A stretch of DNA of 64,000 nt. Source: Novosphingobium sp. ST904 (GTDB taxonomy: Bacteria; Pseudomonadota; Alphaproteobacteria; Sphingomonadales; Sphingomonadaceae). The notes beneath the pieces were generated by a model that was not told the DNA's origin, searched no databases, and saw only the letters and a list, made by a program, of their open reading frames with translations. The first letter of the stretch is position 1; each line of letters opens with the position of its first letter. Below are positions 27,634 to 36,522 of the stretch, piece by piece. The stretch covers positions 21,515-85,514 of the forward strand of contig NZ_LGJH01000139.1 of assembly GCF_001298105.1 (NCBI RefSeq), written 5' to 3'. Position numbers and translations under genes: made by a program.

Positions 27634-28503
27634 TCAGAACGGCCCCGGCAGTGCCCCGCCTTCCGAAACCGTGGTAGCCTTGCCTGCAATCCAGACCGCG
27701 CCATCCGCATCCCGGCGGCAATGGACCAGCCCGTCCGCGCCGACCTTCCGCCCTTGCGCCGCGACATAGGGCCCTTGCGCCTGCCCGCTGGCGAAGAGGT
27801 ACTGCGCGACCGCCGCATTGAGGCTGCCGGTCACCGGGTCCTCGCAAAGGCGCCCGCTCGCATCGGCGAAGAAGGCCCGCAGCTCCCACTGGGCCGCGCT
27901 GCCAGCCGCGCTGCCAGCCGCACTGGTCGTCGTTATGGGGCCAAGCAGCGCGACATCGGTATGCAGCGGCGCGCGTGCCGCCGGCTCGGCCGCCAGCACC
28001 GCTTCGGCCGACGTAAGGTGGAGAACCTTCCACCCCGGCCCGTTGGCGGCATGGACCCCGGCAAGGACATCGCCTTCGTCAACACCGCAAAGCCTGATCG
28101 TCTCGGCGAGATCCTCCGCGTCCAACGCCCCCGACCGCACCAGGGCCGGCGCGCGGAAGGCTAGCATTTCCCTTTCCTGCCGCACTTCGACGAGGCCGAT
28201 GCCGCACTCCTGCACGATCGTTCCCGCTGTCCGGGGCACGCCGCCTGCCGCCAGCCAGGCATGGGCGCTTCCAAGCGTCGGGTGCCCCGCGAAAGGCAGT
28301 TCGCCCGCCGGATAGAAGATCCTCACCCGGTAATCCGCGGCCGGATCGGTGGGCGGCAGCAGGAAGGTCGTTTCCGAATAGCCGAGCCAGCGGGTGATCC
28401 GCTGCATCGTTTCGCTGTCGAGATCCTCCCCGCCGCGCACGACTGCCAGCGGATTCCCGCTGAGCGGCGCCGAGCCGAACACATCCACCAGATCGAGTTG
28501 CAT
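27634..28503 (-). CDS. PhzF-family isomerase
   Basis: 289 aa from the ATG at 28503 (MQLDLVDVFGSAPLSGNPLAVV), the normal PhzF start; the frame stays open further upstream with an ATG at 28533. The catalytic Glu lies in YSETTFLLPP. Other signatures are LPFAGHPTLGSAHAWL and CEDPVTGSLNAAVAQYL. PhzF proteins catalyse proton shifts in small metabolites; only a few work in phenazine synthesis, and no phenazine genes are here. A perfect 12-nt tandem duplication (27899-27922) encodes a GSAAGSAA tract in a loop. Confidence 0.9.
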   Translation of the reverse strand: MQLDLVDVFGSAPLSGNPLAVVRGGEDLDSETMQRITRWLGYSETTFLLPPTDPAADYRVRIFYPAGELPFAGHPTLGSAHAWLAAGGVPRTAGTIVQECGIGLVEVRQEREMLAFRAPALVRSGALDAEDLAETIRLCGVDEGDVLAGVHAANGPGWKVLHLTSAEAVLAAEPAARAPLHTDVALLGPITTTSAAGSAAGSAAQWELRAFFADASGRLCEDPVTGSLNAAVAQYLFASGQAQGPYVAAQGRKVGADGLVHCRRDADGAVWIAGKATTVSEGGALPGPF

Positions 28504-28678
28504 TTTTTCGAGTAGCCTTTCGTATCCCGACATTCGGGCATAGCCTCGTTTCATCGCAGGACAGCCTCGCCCTGTCTTTGGCCCTTCGCGATTTTTTCTG
28601 CGGTTCATTCAAGGTTGAGGAGCAAGATCGCAGGCGGACCGTTACAGCAACAAGATCCATTCCAGGAAGGAAACTTCG

Positions 28679-29050
28679 ATGAAAAAGACCCTGCTGGCGC
28701 TCACCATGGCCGCGCTCGTGCTGCCGATGGCCGCCCCCGTGGCCGCCGCGCCGCACCACGATCGCCGCGGCCATGACCGTTACGATCGCCGCGATTACGA
28801 TTCGCGCGGCCGTTACAAGGAGCCGCGCCGCATGTCCCGCAACGATCACGCATGGCGCGGCCGTGACGGCCGCTACTACTGCAAGCGCGACAACGGTACG
28901 ACCGGCCTCATCATCGGCGCGGGCGCGGGCGCACTGGCCGGCCACGAGATCGCCGGCAGCGGCGACCAGACCCTTGGCACGATCCTCGGCGGTGTCGCCG
29001 GTGGCCTGCTCGGCCGCGAGATCGACAAGGGCGACGTGAAGTGCCGTTGA
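28679..29050 (+). CDS. Exported glycine-zipper 2TM protein (copy 1)
   Basis: 123 aa. Cleavable signal peptide (MKKTLLALTMAALVLPMAAPVAAA), an Arg/His/Asp/Tyr-rich linker, then WRGRDGRYYCKRDNGTTG and a glycine zipper (GLIIGAGAGALAGHEIAG, GTILGGVAGGLLGREID) of the 17-kDa surface antigen family. Likely periplasmic or attached to the outer membrane. AAGGAAAC lies before the ATG. Closely similar to the gene at 33683. Terminated by the hairpin at 29088. Confidence 0.88.
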   Translation: MKKTLLALTMAALVLPMAAPVAAAPHHDRRGHDRYDRRDYDSRGRYKEPRRMSRNDHAWRGRDGRYYCKRDNGTTGLIIGAGAGALAGHEIAGSGDQTLGTILGGVAGGLLGREIDKGDVKCR

Positions 29051-29087
29051 TCGGTTGATTCCGGGCCTCTGGACCGAAACGAAAAAG

Positions 29088-29117
29088 CGCGTCGTCCCCG
29101 TGGACGGCGCGTTTTTT
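29088..29117 (+). terminator. Rho-independent terminator
   Basis: Stem CGCGTCGTCC (29088-29097) / GGACGGCGCG (29102-29111) with one wobble pair, followed by six T; an A-run precedes it, so it could act in both directions between the two convergent genes. Confidence 0.85.
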
Positions 29118-29144
29118 GTCAGGTCGTAAACGTCAGGGTTGCCG

Positions 29145-29933
29145 TCAGAGGTGACCCGAGACGAGCCGGAGATAATGCTCCGGAGAAGGTTCCGCTGCGG
29201 AAACCGTGCGGTTGCGGCCTTGTCGCTTGGCTTCGTACAGCGCCTCGTCCGCGCGGCGCATGGCTTCCGCCAGCGATAGTCCGTGCGTTGCCGAGACGCC
29301 GAGGCTGAGCGTGGGCACGACCTTGCCGCCAGAGAACGTCGAAACCGCGAGATCGGCAACCGTGCCGCGCAGGCGCTCGGCGGCGGCATGGGCTTCACGG
29401 CCGCTGCGGGCATGGAGGAACAGGCCGAACTCCTCGCCGCCCAGCCTTCCGCACAAGTCCCCCGCGCGCAGATTGGCCTGGATCGCATCGCCGATGGCCA
29501 CCAGCACCCGGTCACCCACGCTATGGCCGAAACCGTCGTTGATCTGCTTGAAATGATCGACATCGGCCACGATCAACCAACCCGCACGCTCCTCCATCGC
29601 CTCGCGGGTCATCTCGATGAAGACGTCGCGATTGGTGAGCCCGGTCATCCCATCCACCCGGGCCATACGCTCCAGCCGCTTGAAGGCCTGCGCCAGTTCC
29701 CCGTGCAGCGCCGCGATCCGCACCTGCTGTCGCATCAGCACGAGGCAGACCGGTGCCGACACGGCAAGTGCGATCACCACGCCCAGCACCAGCAGCCCGC
29801 CTGCGTTCCCGCTCGCCGCACGGTCAGCCATGGCCAGCCCCGGCACGACGTGCGCCAGTTGCAACAGCAGCACGGTGGTCAGCACCGATAATCCGGTGCC
29901 GGCAGCGACATTGCGCAAGCCGTGACTCTTCAT
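29145..29933 (-). CDS. Membrane-bound diguanylate cyclase
   Basis: 262 aa. Two N-terminal membrane segments (about 12-35 and 47-66) bounding a short periplasmic loop, a linking helix (QVRIAALHGELAQAFKRLERMARVDGMTGL), then a GGDEF domain with the active variant GGEEF and the I-site RAGD five residues before it. It makes c-di-GMP at the inner membrane. There is no recognised sensor domain beyond the membrane hairpin. Convergent with the glycine-zipper gene. Confidence 0.92.
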   Translation of the reverse strand: MKSHGLRNVAAGTGLSVLTTVLLLQLAHVVPGLAMADRAASGNAGGLLVLGVVIALAVSAPVCLVLMRQQVRIAALHGELAQAFKRLERMARVDGMTGLTNRDVFIEMTREAMEERAGWLIVADVDHFKQINDGFGHSVGDRVLVAIGDAIQANLRAGDLCGRLGGEEFGLFLHARSGREAHAAAERLRGTVADLAVSTFSGGKVVPTLSLGVSATHGLSLAEAMRRADEALYEAKRQGRNRTVSAAEPSPEHYLRLVSGHL

Positions 29934-30165
29934 GCGGATGGAACCCTACCCCGTTGATACCCTCGCGTGCATGTAATGCATGATAGTTAATTATTTGTCA
30001 TTTCAGGCCGTCGCGAACTAACCGCGCCATGCAGCAGCCTAGGGTCACCCCCTAAACGGTGCGGAAAACCATCTTAGTCTATCGGCTCTAAAAGCCCTTC
30101 CCATGCTCCCGGCTCCTCGGTGCCGGGAAGGCACCGTCATGCAACGCAGGGGAAGAAGACAGCAC

Positions 30166-31664
30166 ATGAGCGCTACCTCGCACAGCACGGGTCACGGCAG
30201 CGGCCAGGCCGCCAGAGCCAATATCGCGCCGCTCGACGAAGCCAACTACCGGACCTTCCCGCGCATTCTCGCAGCGATCCGCAAGCATGCTCCGGTGGCG
30301 CTCAAAAGCCTGTACCGGCGGATCGAATCGTCCCCCGCGCTCAGCCAGCTCCTGCCCGATGCCGAAATCCGCCGCCGCGCCTCCGATGCGCAATACGAGC
30401 ACTGGATCAAGATGTTCTCCGGCCGTTTGACAGCGACGCCGCCAAGCGCAGCGAGAAGATCGGCAACATCCATGCCCGCGTAGGGCTGACGCCGGACTAT
30501 TACATCACCAGCTATGCGCTGGTGCTGGAGGACATGATCGAGGCGATGATGGCGAGGCGCTTCATCTCGCCATTGAACAGCCGCGCCACGGGCAAGATGA
30601 TCGGCACGCTGGTCAAGGCCGCGCTCCACGACATGCAGATCGCACTCGGCGCCTATTTCGACGCCGAAGCCGAAGCCCGCAACCGCGTGCTGGATTCCAT
30701 GAGCGACGCCTTGTCAGAAATGGCCACCGGCAACCTCCAGGCCCAGCTTGGAGACCTTCCCGAAGCTTACGAGAAGCTGGGAGAGGACTTCCACAACATG
30801 CGCCACCACGTGGGTTCGCTGGTGGTGGAGATCACCGATTCCGCCGACAGCGTGAAAGTCAGCGCGCAGGAAATCAGCGCCGCCGCCAATGACCTCGCCT
30901 TCCGCACCGAGAGCCAGGCCGCGACGATCGCCCGCATTTCAGAAGGCGTGCGCGAAGTCACCGGCGCCATCGGCACGACCGCCAGCAGCGCCAAGAGCGT
31001 CGATTCCAGCGTTTCCGAAGTGGCCGGCCATGCCCGGCGCGGCGGCGAGGTGATGGAATCGGCAGTCGTCGCCATGGACAAGATCAAGAATTCCTCCACG
31101 GAGATCGCCCAGATCATCGACGTGATCGAAGCCATTGCCTTCCAGACCAACCTGCTGGCGCTTAACGCCGGGGTAGAGGCGGCGCGGGCCGGGGAAGCGG
31201 GCAAGGGCTTCGCGGTCGTCGCCACCGAAGTGCGCGCGCTGGCCCATCGCACCACCGAATCGGCGAACAACATCAAGAACCTGATCACCAAGTCGACCCA
31301 GGACGTTCACCAGGGCGTGGATCTCGTGGCGCAAACCCGTTCGGCGCTGGACGAGATCATCGCCCGTCTTGCCGAAACCACGCATATGGCGGACGAAATC
31401 TCGCGCTATTCCACCACCCAGGCCCAGACCATGCGCGAGCTTTCCACCGAGATCCAGCAGCTCGACACCAATACCCAGCAGAACGCCGCCATGGTGGAGG
31501 AATCCAACGCCGCCGCCCGCGCGCTTACCGAACAGGCCCATGCCATGGCGACGACGGTGGGCAAGTTCCGCTTCGAGCGGGGCACGGACCAGCGCCCGGT
31601 CGAAGCCGAGCGCCCGCGCCGCGGCGGCAAGCCGATGGCGGTGCGCAAGGCCGTGGGGTTCTAG
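30166..31664 (+). CDS. Globin-coupled chemoreceptor (HemAT-like), frameshifted
   Basis: About 500 aa, cytoplasmic. N-terminal globin-sensor domain with the proximal-His region KIGNIHARVGLTPDYYITSY, linker, and the MCP signalling hairpin (EAIAFQTNLLALNAGVEAAR, GKGFAVVATEVRALA). No membrane segments. HemAT proteins bind O2 and steer aerotaxis. The frame breaks near 30427: adding one base in the T-run turns FSGRLTATPP into FSGRFDSDAAKRSEKIGNIH. No C-terminal CheR-docking pentapeptide is seen. It lies 18 kb from the che operon and is its likely client. Confidence 0.88.
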
Positions 31665-31736
31665 GTCCGAATAAGTGCTTCCCACCGGGTGATTCCTCGG
31701 TCATCGTGCCGCGCATCCGTCCTGTCAGGAGTGCGC

Positions 31737-32434
31737 GTGTACCGTCCGACGTTGATCGCCGTGAGTGCCATGACCGGTCTGTCCGCGCTTGCGGCCCCGG
31801 CTGCCGTGATGGCCGATACGCCGCGCGAACTGCTGACCGCCGCCGCCTTCCAGGCACCGGACAAGGCCAGGGCGCTCGCCCTGATCGGGCAGGCCATCAC
31901 CGCGTCCGACAAGATACTGGCCGCGCGGCCCGGCGATCATGAGGCCACTCTCCAGCGCGGCGTCGCCATCGGTTACCGCGCGAAGCTGACCCGGAGCCGG
32001 TCGGACGCGCGAACCTCGCTCGGCATCTTCGAGCGTCTCGCCGCACAGAACCCGCGCGACGCCGAAGCCCAGATGGTCATCGCCGGCTGGCACCTCGACG
32101 CGATCGACCAGTTGGGCGGCCTGGTGGCCCGCACCGCGCTCGGCGCGAAGACGCAGGCCGGCGAGACGGCTCTCTCCCGCGCCGTCGCCCTTGGCGGAGA
32201 CCGCGCCTTCTATCCCGGGCTGGCGGCGCTGATGCAGATCCGCAAGGACCACGGCCAGGTTGCGCAGGCCCGCCGCTGGGCCGAGGACGCTGCCACCGCG
32301 CCGACCCCCACCCCGCTCGACACGCTGATGAAACGCGCCGCCCTCGCCATCCTGCCGGCCTTGCGCAAGGGCATGGCAAGTCGGCCGCCGCAACCGCGCG
32401 CAAGCTGCTGCCGTTCGGGAAGCTGACGGATTAG
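31737..32434 (+). CDS. Exported hypothetical protein, TPR-like, frameshifted near the end
   Basis: Starts at GTG 31737 with AGGAG 5 nt upstream. Signal peptide MYRPTLIAVSAMTGLSALAAPAAVMA, then helical repeats (ALIGQAITASDKILAARPGDHEATLQRG; FERLAAQNPRDAEAQMVIAGWHLDAI) of TPR character. The uncorrected frame ends at 32426 in an Arg/Ser/Cys tail. One base added near 32374 gives GKSAAATARKLLPFGKLTD and a stop at 32432-32434, a more natural end that just overlaps the convergent map gene. Function unknown. Confidence 0.72.
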
Positions 32435-33204
32435 AACTTCGGGGCAGATCGCTCTTCCGGGCGCAGCGTCAGCACCCGGACACCGTCGCGCGTTACCGCA
32501 ACGGTATGTTCGAACTGGGCGGAGAGTTTCCCGTCGACGGTGACGACGGTCCATCCATCGTCTTCCGTCCGCACCATCCGGCGCCCCTGGTTGAGCATCG
32601 GTTCGATGGTGAAGACCATGCCCTCCCGCAAGGTCAGGCCGGTGCCGGGTTTGCCGAAATGGAGGACCTCCGGTTTTTCATGCATTTCCCGCCCGATACC
32701 GTGCCCGCAATAGTCGCGCACGATCGAGTAGCCGGCGCGCTTGGCATGTTTCTCGATGGCATGGCCGATATCGCCGAGCCGGGCGCCGGGGCGGACCGCA
32801 CGGATGCCCTTCCACATGGCCTCGTAGGTCGTCTCCACCAGCCGCCGGGCGACGGGCGAAACCTCGCCGACGAAGTAGGTCTTGCTGGAATCGGCGATGT
32901 AGCCGTTCTTCTCCAGCGTGATGTCGAAGTTCACGATATCGCCGTTTGAAAGCACATCCTGCGTCGAGGGAACGCCGTGGCAGACGACCTCGTTTCGCGA
33001 GCAGTTCAGCACGAAGCCGTAGCCGTACTGCCCCTTGCTGGCGGGGCGTGCGTGCAGTTCATCGACGATGAAGCGCTCGACAAGGTCGTTGATCTGCATC
33101 GTCGTCTGTCCGGCCAGCGCCAGCCCGTCGAGATACGTGAAGACGCTGGCGAGCAGGCGGCCGGATTCGGCCATGATCTCGACTTCGTCGGAAGACTTTA
33201 TCAT
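32431..33204 (-). CDS. map: Type I methionine aminopeptidase
   Basis: 257 aa. Removes the initiator Met from nascent proteins. The five metal ligands are visible: Asp in VNFDITLEKNGYIADSS (both Asp, 11 apart as in E. coli), His in GHGIGREMHEKP, Glu in FTIEPM and Glu in QFEHTV. The N-terminal Zn-finger extension of some family members is absent. Its ATG overlaps the stop of the ParD-like gene (ATGA), so the two are translationally coupled. Whether this is the sole map gene or a second copy cannot be told from the window. Confidence 0.95.
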   Translation of the reverse strand: MIKSSDEVEIMAESGRLLASVFTYLDGLALAGQTTMQINDLVERFIVDELHARPASKGQYGYGFVLNCSRNEVVCHGVPSTQDVLSNGDIVNFDITLEKNGYIADSSKTYFVGEVSPVARRLVETTYEAMWKGIRAVRPGARLGDIGHAIEKHAKRAGYSIVRDYCGHGIGREMHEKPEVLHFGKPGTGLTLREGMVFTIEPMLNQGRRMVRTEDDGWTVVTVDGKLSAQFEHTVAVTRDGVRVLTLRPEERSAPKF

Positions 33205-33437
33205 GGAACGCGCTCGCCGCTGCGCGCCGCATCGCCCGGCGCGAGATCCCCCGGATCGACGCCCGCTTCCCGCAGTTCGCGGATGACGATCTGCTGGAAC
33301 GTGAGCTGCGGATTGAGTTCGCAAAGCATTCCGATCCTGATCCAGAAGGCAGCCTGCGCATTGATCGAGCGATAGGACGCCTTGCTCGCCTTGCGGAGCT
33401 GCTCGTGCAGCTCATCCTCGATGTTGACGATACCCAT
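33201..33437 (-). CDS. ParD-like antitoxin family protein
   Basis: 78 aa. MGIVNIEDELHEQLRKASKA followed by SINAQAAFWIRIGMLCELNP: a ribbon-helix-helix N-terminus of the ParD_like type. These are annotated as antitoxins, but the position of the toxin is taken by map, which overlaps it by 4 bp. The start is ATG 33437; the C-terminus is Pro/Asp/Arg-rich. Such domains usually bind their own promoter, and the AT-rich palindromes at 33461-33477 fit that. No ParE-like toxin is present. Confidence 0.85.
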   Translation of the reverse strand: MGIVNIEDELHEQLRKASKASYRSINAQAAFWIRIGMLCELNPQLTFQQIVIRELREAGVDPGDLAPGDAARSGERVP

Positions 33438-33460
33438 CAAACCGTTCCGAATATACGAAT

Positions 33461-33477
33461 CATATATGATCCATATG
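33461..33477 (-). promoter_or_regulatory. AT-rich palindromes upstream of the ParD-like/map pair
   Basis: CATATATG (33461-33468) and CATATG (33472-33477) lie 24-40 bp upstream of the ParD-like start, in a region far more AT-rich than its surroundings. Plausible autoregulatory operator for a ribbon-helix-helix protein, combined with the promoter. Confidence 0.4.
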
Positions 33478-33682
33478 CAGGCTGTGCACTTTCGGCAAGG
33501 CGTCATCGCACCCATGGCGGCAGAAGCTGGATGGAGGGTTGCGACGGCGCCGTTCGTCGCCGCCCTCGGCCACTTCGCCGTGTATCGTCAAATTGACGCC
33601 AATGTTCATCCCTCGTTTTGCCGCGCAATGGAAAGGCCGGGGTCGGTCGTAACAAGACATTAAACCGAGAAGGAATTTTCCG

Positions 33683-34015
33683 ATGCGCAAAGCCATCGTG
33701 GCGGCGACCATGGCCGCCCTTACCATCCCCGCGACTTTCGCCGTCACCGAAGTTGCCGAAGCGCGCAACCACGGCCACCGCTATCACCGCACCGACAACG
33801 GTATCCGTTACTGGCGCGGAAATGACGGCCGTTACCGCTGCAAGAAGTCCAACGGCACCACCGGCCTGCTGATCGGCGGCGTTGCCGGCGCGCTCGCCGG
33901 CCGCGCGATCGACACCCGCGGCGATCGTGCCACCGGCACCATCCTCGGCGCTGCCGGCGGCGCCCTGCTGGGCCGCGAGATCGACCGCAACAACTCGCGT
34001 CCGCGCTGCCGCTGA
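33683..34015 (+). CDS. Exported glycine-zipper 2TM protein (copy 2)
   Basis: 110 aa. Signal peptide (MRKAIVAATMAALTIPATFA), short His/Arg-rich linker, WRGNDGRYRCKKSNGTTGLLIGG, then the glycine zipper (ALAGRAIDTRGDRATGTILGAAGGALLGREID). Shares the order GRY.CK..NGTTGL.IG....AG...T.GTILG...G.LLGREID and a Cys near the end with the gene at 28679, so the two are paralogues. Probably an envelope protein. AGAAGGAA precedes the ATG. An inverted repeat CGTCAA-A-TTGACG (33586-33598) lies upstream. Confidence 0.88.
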   Translation: MRKAIVAATMAALTIPATFAVTEVAEARNHGHRYHRTDNGIRYWRGNDGRYRCKKSNGTTGLLIGGVAGALAGRAIDTRGDRATGTILGAAGGALLGREIDRNNSRPRCR

Positions 34016-34025
34016 TCGCTCAGGA

Positions 34026-34070
34026 CAACCGACGGCGCGCCGCCGCTCCCGACGGCGCGCCGCACGGTTG
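34026..34070 (+). terminator. Long hairpin after glycine-zipper copy 2
   Basis: CAACCG (34026-34031) and CGGTTG (34065-34070) close a stem that continues with two copies of the self-complementary CGGCGCGCCG (34033-34042, 34053-34062). No U-run. A terminator is the simplest reading. Confidence 0.5.
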
Positions 34071-34128
34071 CCACGACTGAAATATTTCGAAATCACCGGG
34101 CGACACGATCGCCCTAGGCCATGCTCCC

Positions 34129-34914
34129 ATGGCACCCGAGTTAGAACCGACTACCGGTACCACCGGCGTCAACCGCATCCTCGCCTCCGCTTTCGGCGTG
34201 AAGCTCGTCAGCGACATTCCCGAGCGGCTTTCCCGCCATGGACTGCGCCCCTGGCTGGACGGAAAACGCCGCCGCCGACTGGACCGCATCCGCGACAGCC
34301 GCCTGCTGTTCATCCATGTCCCCAAGAACGCCGGAACCTCGATCTGCGACCGGCTCTATGGCGCTCAGATGAAGCACTGCTCGGCAATCTACTACGCCAG
34401 GTGCGCGCCGGACGTTCTGGCCCTGCCCAGTTTCGCGATCATCCGCGATCCGGTGGACCGCTTTCTCTCGGCCTTCCGCTACGCCCGCTCCGGCGGAACC
34501 CGGCACCGGACGATTTCGGCTCCCTTCCGGAAGCACTACGGCGCATTTCACACGATCGACGACGCCATCGACCATCTGGCCGAAGCACGTTCCCCTTTCG
34601 ACATCGACCATGTGTTCCGCCCGCAAAGCTGGTACGTGCTCGATGCCCGCGGACGCCCGGCATTGGATCGCCTCATCCCCTATGAACAGATCGGCGATAT
34701 CGGGCGCAGGCTCGGCCGCGAGGAACTTGCCAGCCTGCCGGAATTCAACCGCAGCCGCGAATGCCGCGAACGTCCGACCGCGTGCCAGCTGGACTTCCTC
34801 CACAGCTTCTACGAGGCCGACTTCGCGCTGCGGCACCAGGCGCTGACCGGCATTCCGGCAACCGTGCGGGCGACCGGCCCGATCGGCGCCCCGGTCCCCT
34901 CATTTGCCGGGTGA
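34129..34914 (+). CDS. Sulfotransferase family protein
   Basis: 261 aa. PAPS-binding motifs are present: the 5'-phosphosulfate loop FIHVPKNAGTSICDRLYG and the 3'-phosphate loop FAIIRDPVDRFLSAFRYA. The HVPKNAGTS form is typical of the carbohydrate/heparan-type Sulfotransfer_2 family. No signal peptide or membrane anchor, so it is cytoplasmic. The acceptor is unknown; polysaccharides or lipids are usual. The last 15 bp overlap the convergent SnoaL-like gene. No sulfate-activation genes are nearby. Confidence 0.88.
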   Translation: MAPELEPTTGTTGVNRILASAFGVKLVSDIPERLSRHGLRPWLDGKRRRRLDRIRDSRLLFIHVPKNAGTSICDRLYGAQMKHCSAIYYARCAPDVLALPSFAIIRDPVDRFLSAFRYARSGGTRHRTISAPFRKHYGAFHTIDDAIDHLAEARSPFDIDHVFRPQSWYVLDARGRPALDRLIPYEQIGDIGRRLGREELASLPEFNRSRECRERPTACQLDFLHSFYEADFALRHQALTGIPATVRATGPIGAPVPSFAG

Positions 34915-35415
34915 AGGCATCGCGCCGCGTTCCTCCTCCGTCATCGTGCGGTGCCCATAGCTGAGCACGTTGGTGATGCGCCAGCCGTCCGCCCGGTGGG
35001 CCCAGACCATCACGAACCGGGCGATCCCTTCGCACTGTCCGGAAGCCAGTTCGCAGAAGCGATGCTCGCCCTCCTCGATCGCGCCATAGTCCTTGATCGG
35101 ATAGATGCGCAGCGTGGCGGGCAACAGTTCCCGGCGAACCTTGCCGCAGATGTACTTGCGGGTATTGGCGACCACCGTATCGCGATCGAACGTGGCGCCG
35201 CCGGTATCGTGGAAGAAGGCCACGCCGGGATCGAAGTAGCCCGCGAAAGCATCCAGATCGCAGCGATTGTAGGCATCGAACACTTTCGCATCGAGCGCGG
35301 CGACCTCGCTGGTCAGGGGATCGGCCTGAACCGCGGGGGCGGCCGAAGGCGGCACTGCAGGTGCGGAAGACAGCGCGGCGGCGGTGAGCAGGGCGACGAA
35401 CGACATGGACGCCAT
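34900..35415 (-). CDS. Exported SnoaL/NTF2-like protein
   Basis: 171 aa. Starts at ATG 35415 with AGGAAGG 6 nt upstream. Signal peptide (MASMSFVALLTAAALSSAPA), Pro/Ala linker, then an NTF2-like cone fold: EVAALDAKVFDAYNRCDLDAFAGYF, FFHDTGG, and FVMVWAHRADGWRITNVLSYGH. This matches DUF4440/SnoaL-like domains, which bind or transform small molecules. Periplasmic by its leader. The ligand is unknown. Confidence 0.82.
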   Translation of the reverse strand: MASMSFVALLTAAALSSAPAVPPSAAPAVQADPLTSEVAALDAKVFDAYNRCDLDAFAGYFDPGVAFFHDTGGATFDRDTVVANTRKYICGKVRRELLPATLRIYPIKDYGAIEEGEHRFCELASGQCEGIARFVMVWAHRADGWRITNVLSYGHRTMTEEERGAMPSPGK

Positions 35416-35625
35416 CGTATGCCTTCCTCCGCGCCTGTCCAGACGCAGGCAAAGCCGGCCATGCGGCAATTTCCAAACAGTCTCTTTCCTACAGCTTCAG
35501 TCTGTGCTCCTATGCCGCCCGATGAACGTTCGCCTGCCCCCTTCGCCGCGTCACCTCCAATACCGGACCGGAACGACCGCCAGGGCGCGGACCGGCTTTT
35601 TCCCTGGCCCCGGATTTCTCTCTGA

Positions 35626-35648
35626 ACAGTGTAAACCGTGTCAACCTG
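35626..35648 (+). repeat. 23-nt motif, copy 1
   Basis: A 23-nt stretch starting ACAGTGTAAAC and ending GTGTCAACCTG. It matches the minus strand of 39891-39913 at 22 of 23 positions. Here it lies just before the SDR gene, outside any gene I can support; read in one frame it gives NSVNRVNL, like the end of the HTH gene at 39852. Confidence 0.6.
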
Positions 35649-35667
35649 CAGGCACGGCGATGCCGCG

Positions 35668-36423
35668 ATGAGCGATCGGCCTGCCATGCTGGTAACGGGC
35701 GGCGCCAAGCGGATCGGCGCCGCCATCGCCCGCTCGTTCGGCGCGGCGGGATGGCATGTCGTCATCCATTACGGACATTCTCGGGACCAGGCGGAGGCGC
35801 TGGCGCAGGAACTGCCGTCCTCGGAAATCGTGGGCTGCGAATTGAACGACTGGGACGCCGGCCCCGCCATGGTCGAGGAACTCGCCGCGCGCCTGCCGGA
35901 CTGGCGCGTGCTGGTGAACTGCGCGGGCATGTTCGACCTCGATACGGCCGCCATGCTCGATCCGCCCACTTTCGAGAAAGCGATGCGGGTCAATGCCGGT
36001 ACCCCGGCCCGGCTCGCGCAGGCCTTCCTCGCCCATGCCCGCGCACGCACCGGACGCCGGGTGATCCACGTCACCGACCAGAAGCTGCTCAATCCGAACC
36101 CGGACTTCTTCTCCTACACGATGAGCAAGCACGCGCTGGCGGCCACGATCCCCATGCTGTCGATCGCACGTATGGCAGAGGATGACCGCATCTACGGCCT
36201 CGCGCCCGGCGCGATCCTCGCCAGCCACGACCAGACCGAGGAGGAAGCCGAAATCTCGCACCGGCTGAACCTCCTCCATCGCAAGACCACCCCGGAAGAC
36301 GTGGCTTCGGCCGCGCTCTTCCTCTCGCAAGGATGGCTGGAAAGCGGCGAAACCCTTTACGTCGATTCCGGCCAGCACCTCCTCGCCCAGCCGCGTGACG
36401 TGTTGTTCCTCGCACGCCAGTGA
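35668..36423 (+). CDS. SDR reductase, PTR1/FolM-like
   Basis: 251 aa from ATG 35668; the frame runs back to a GTG at 35638 within a repeat motif. NAD(P) loop TGGAKRIGAAIA with the Arg variant (TGxxxRIG) found in pteridine reductases, NCAG, and active-site Y-X3-K (YTMSKHAL). In place of the usual SDR Ser is HVTDQK, matching the Asp in FolM (HITD) and Leishmania PTR1. A dihydromonapterin/dihydrofolate-type reductase is therefore likely, though the substrate is inferred. Confidence 0.82.
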   Translation: MSDRPAMLVTGGAKRIGAAIARSFGAAGWHVVIHYGHSRDQAEALAQELPSSEIVGCELNDWDAGPAMVEELAARLPDWRVLVNCAGMFDLDTAAMLDPPTFEKAMRVNAGTPARLAQAFLAHARARTGRRVIHVTDQKLLNPNPDFFSYTMSKHALAATIPMLSIARMAEDDRIYGLAPGAILASHDQTEEEAEISHRLNLLHRKTTPEDVASAALFLSQGWLESGETLYVDSGQHLLAQPRDVLFLARQ

Positions 36424-36522
36424 AAACTCCAGGAAGGCAGTAGACGATACCTCGCCTTCGCTTGCGCAGTTCGCAAGCGAAACCCTCTTGCACCGGGCCA
36501 AAGCGCCCTTCACAAATGGTTG

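Noticed and set aside
27634..28503. Phenazine biosynthesis locus
   Set aside because: A PhzF-family protein alone; no other phz genes are present, and most PhzF proteins have other roles.
33201..33437. Classical ParDE toxin-antitoxin pair
   Set aside because: No ParE-like toxin; the next gene is a well-supported methionine aminopeptidase.
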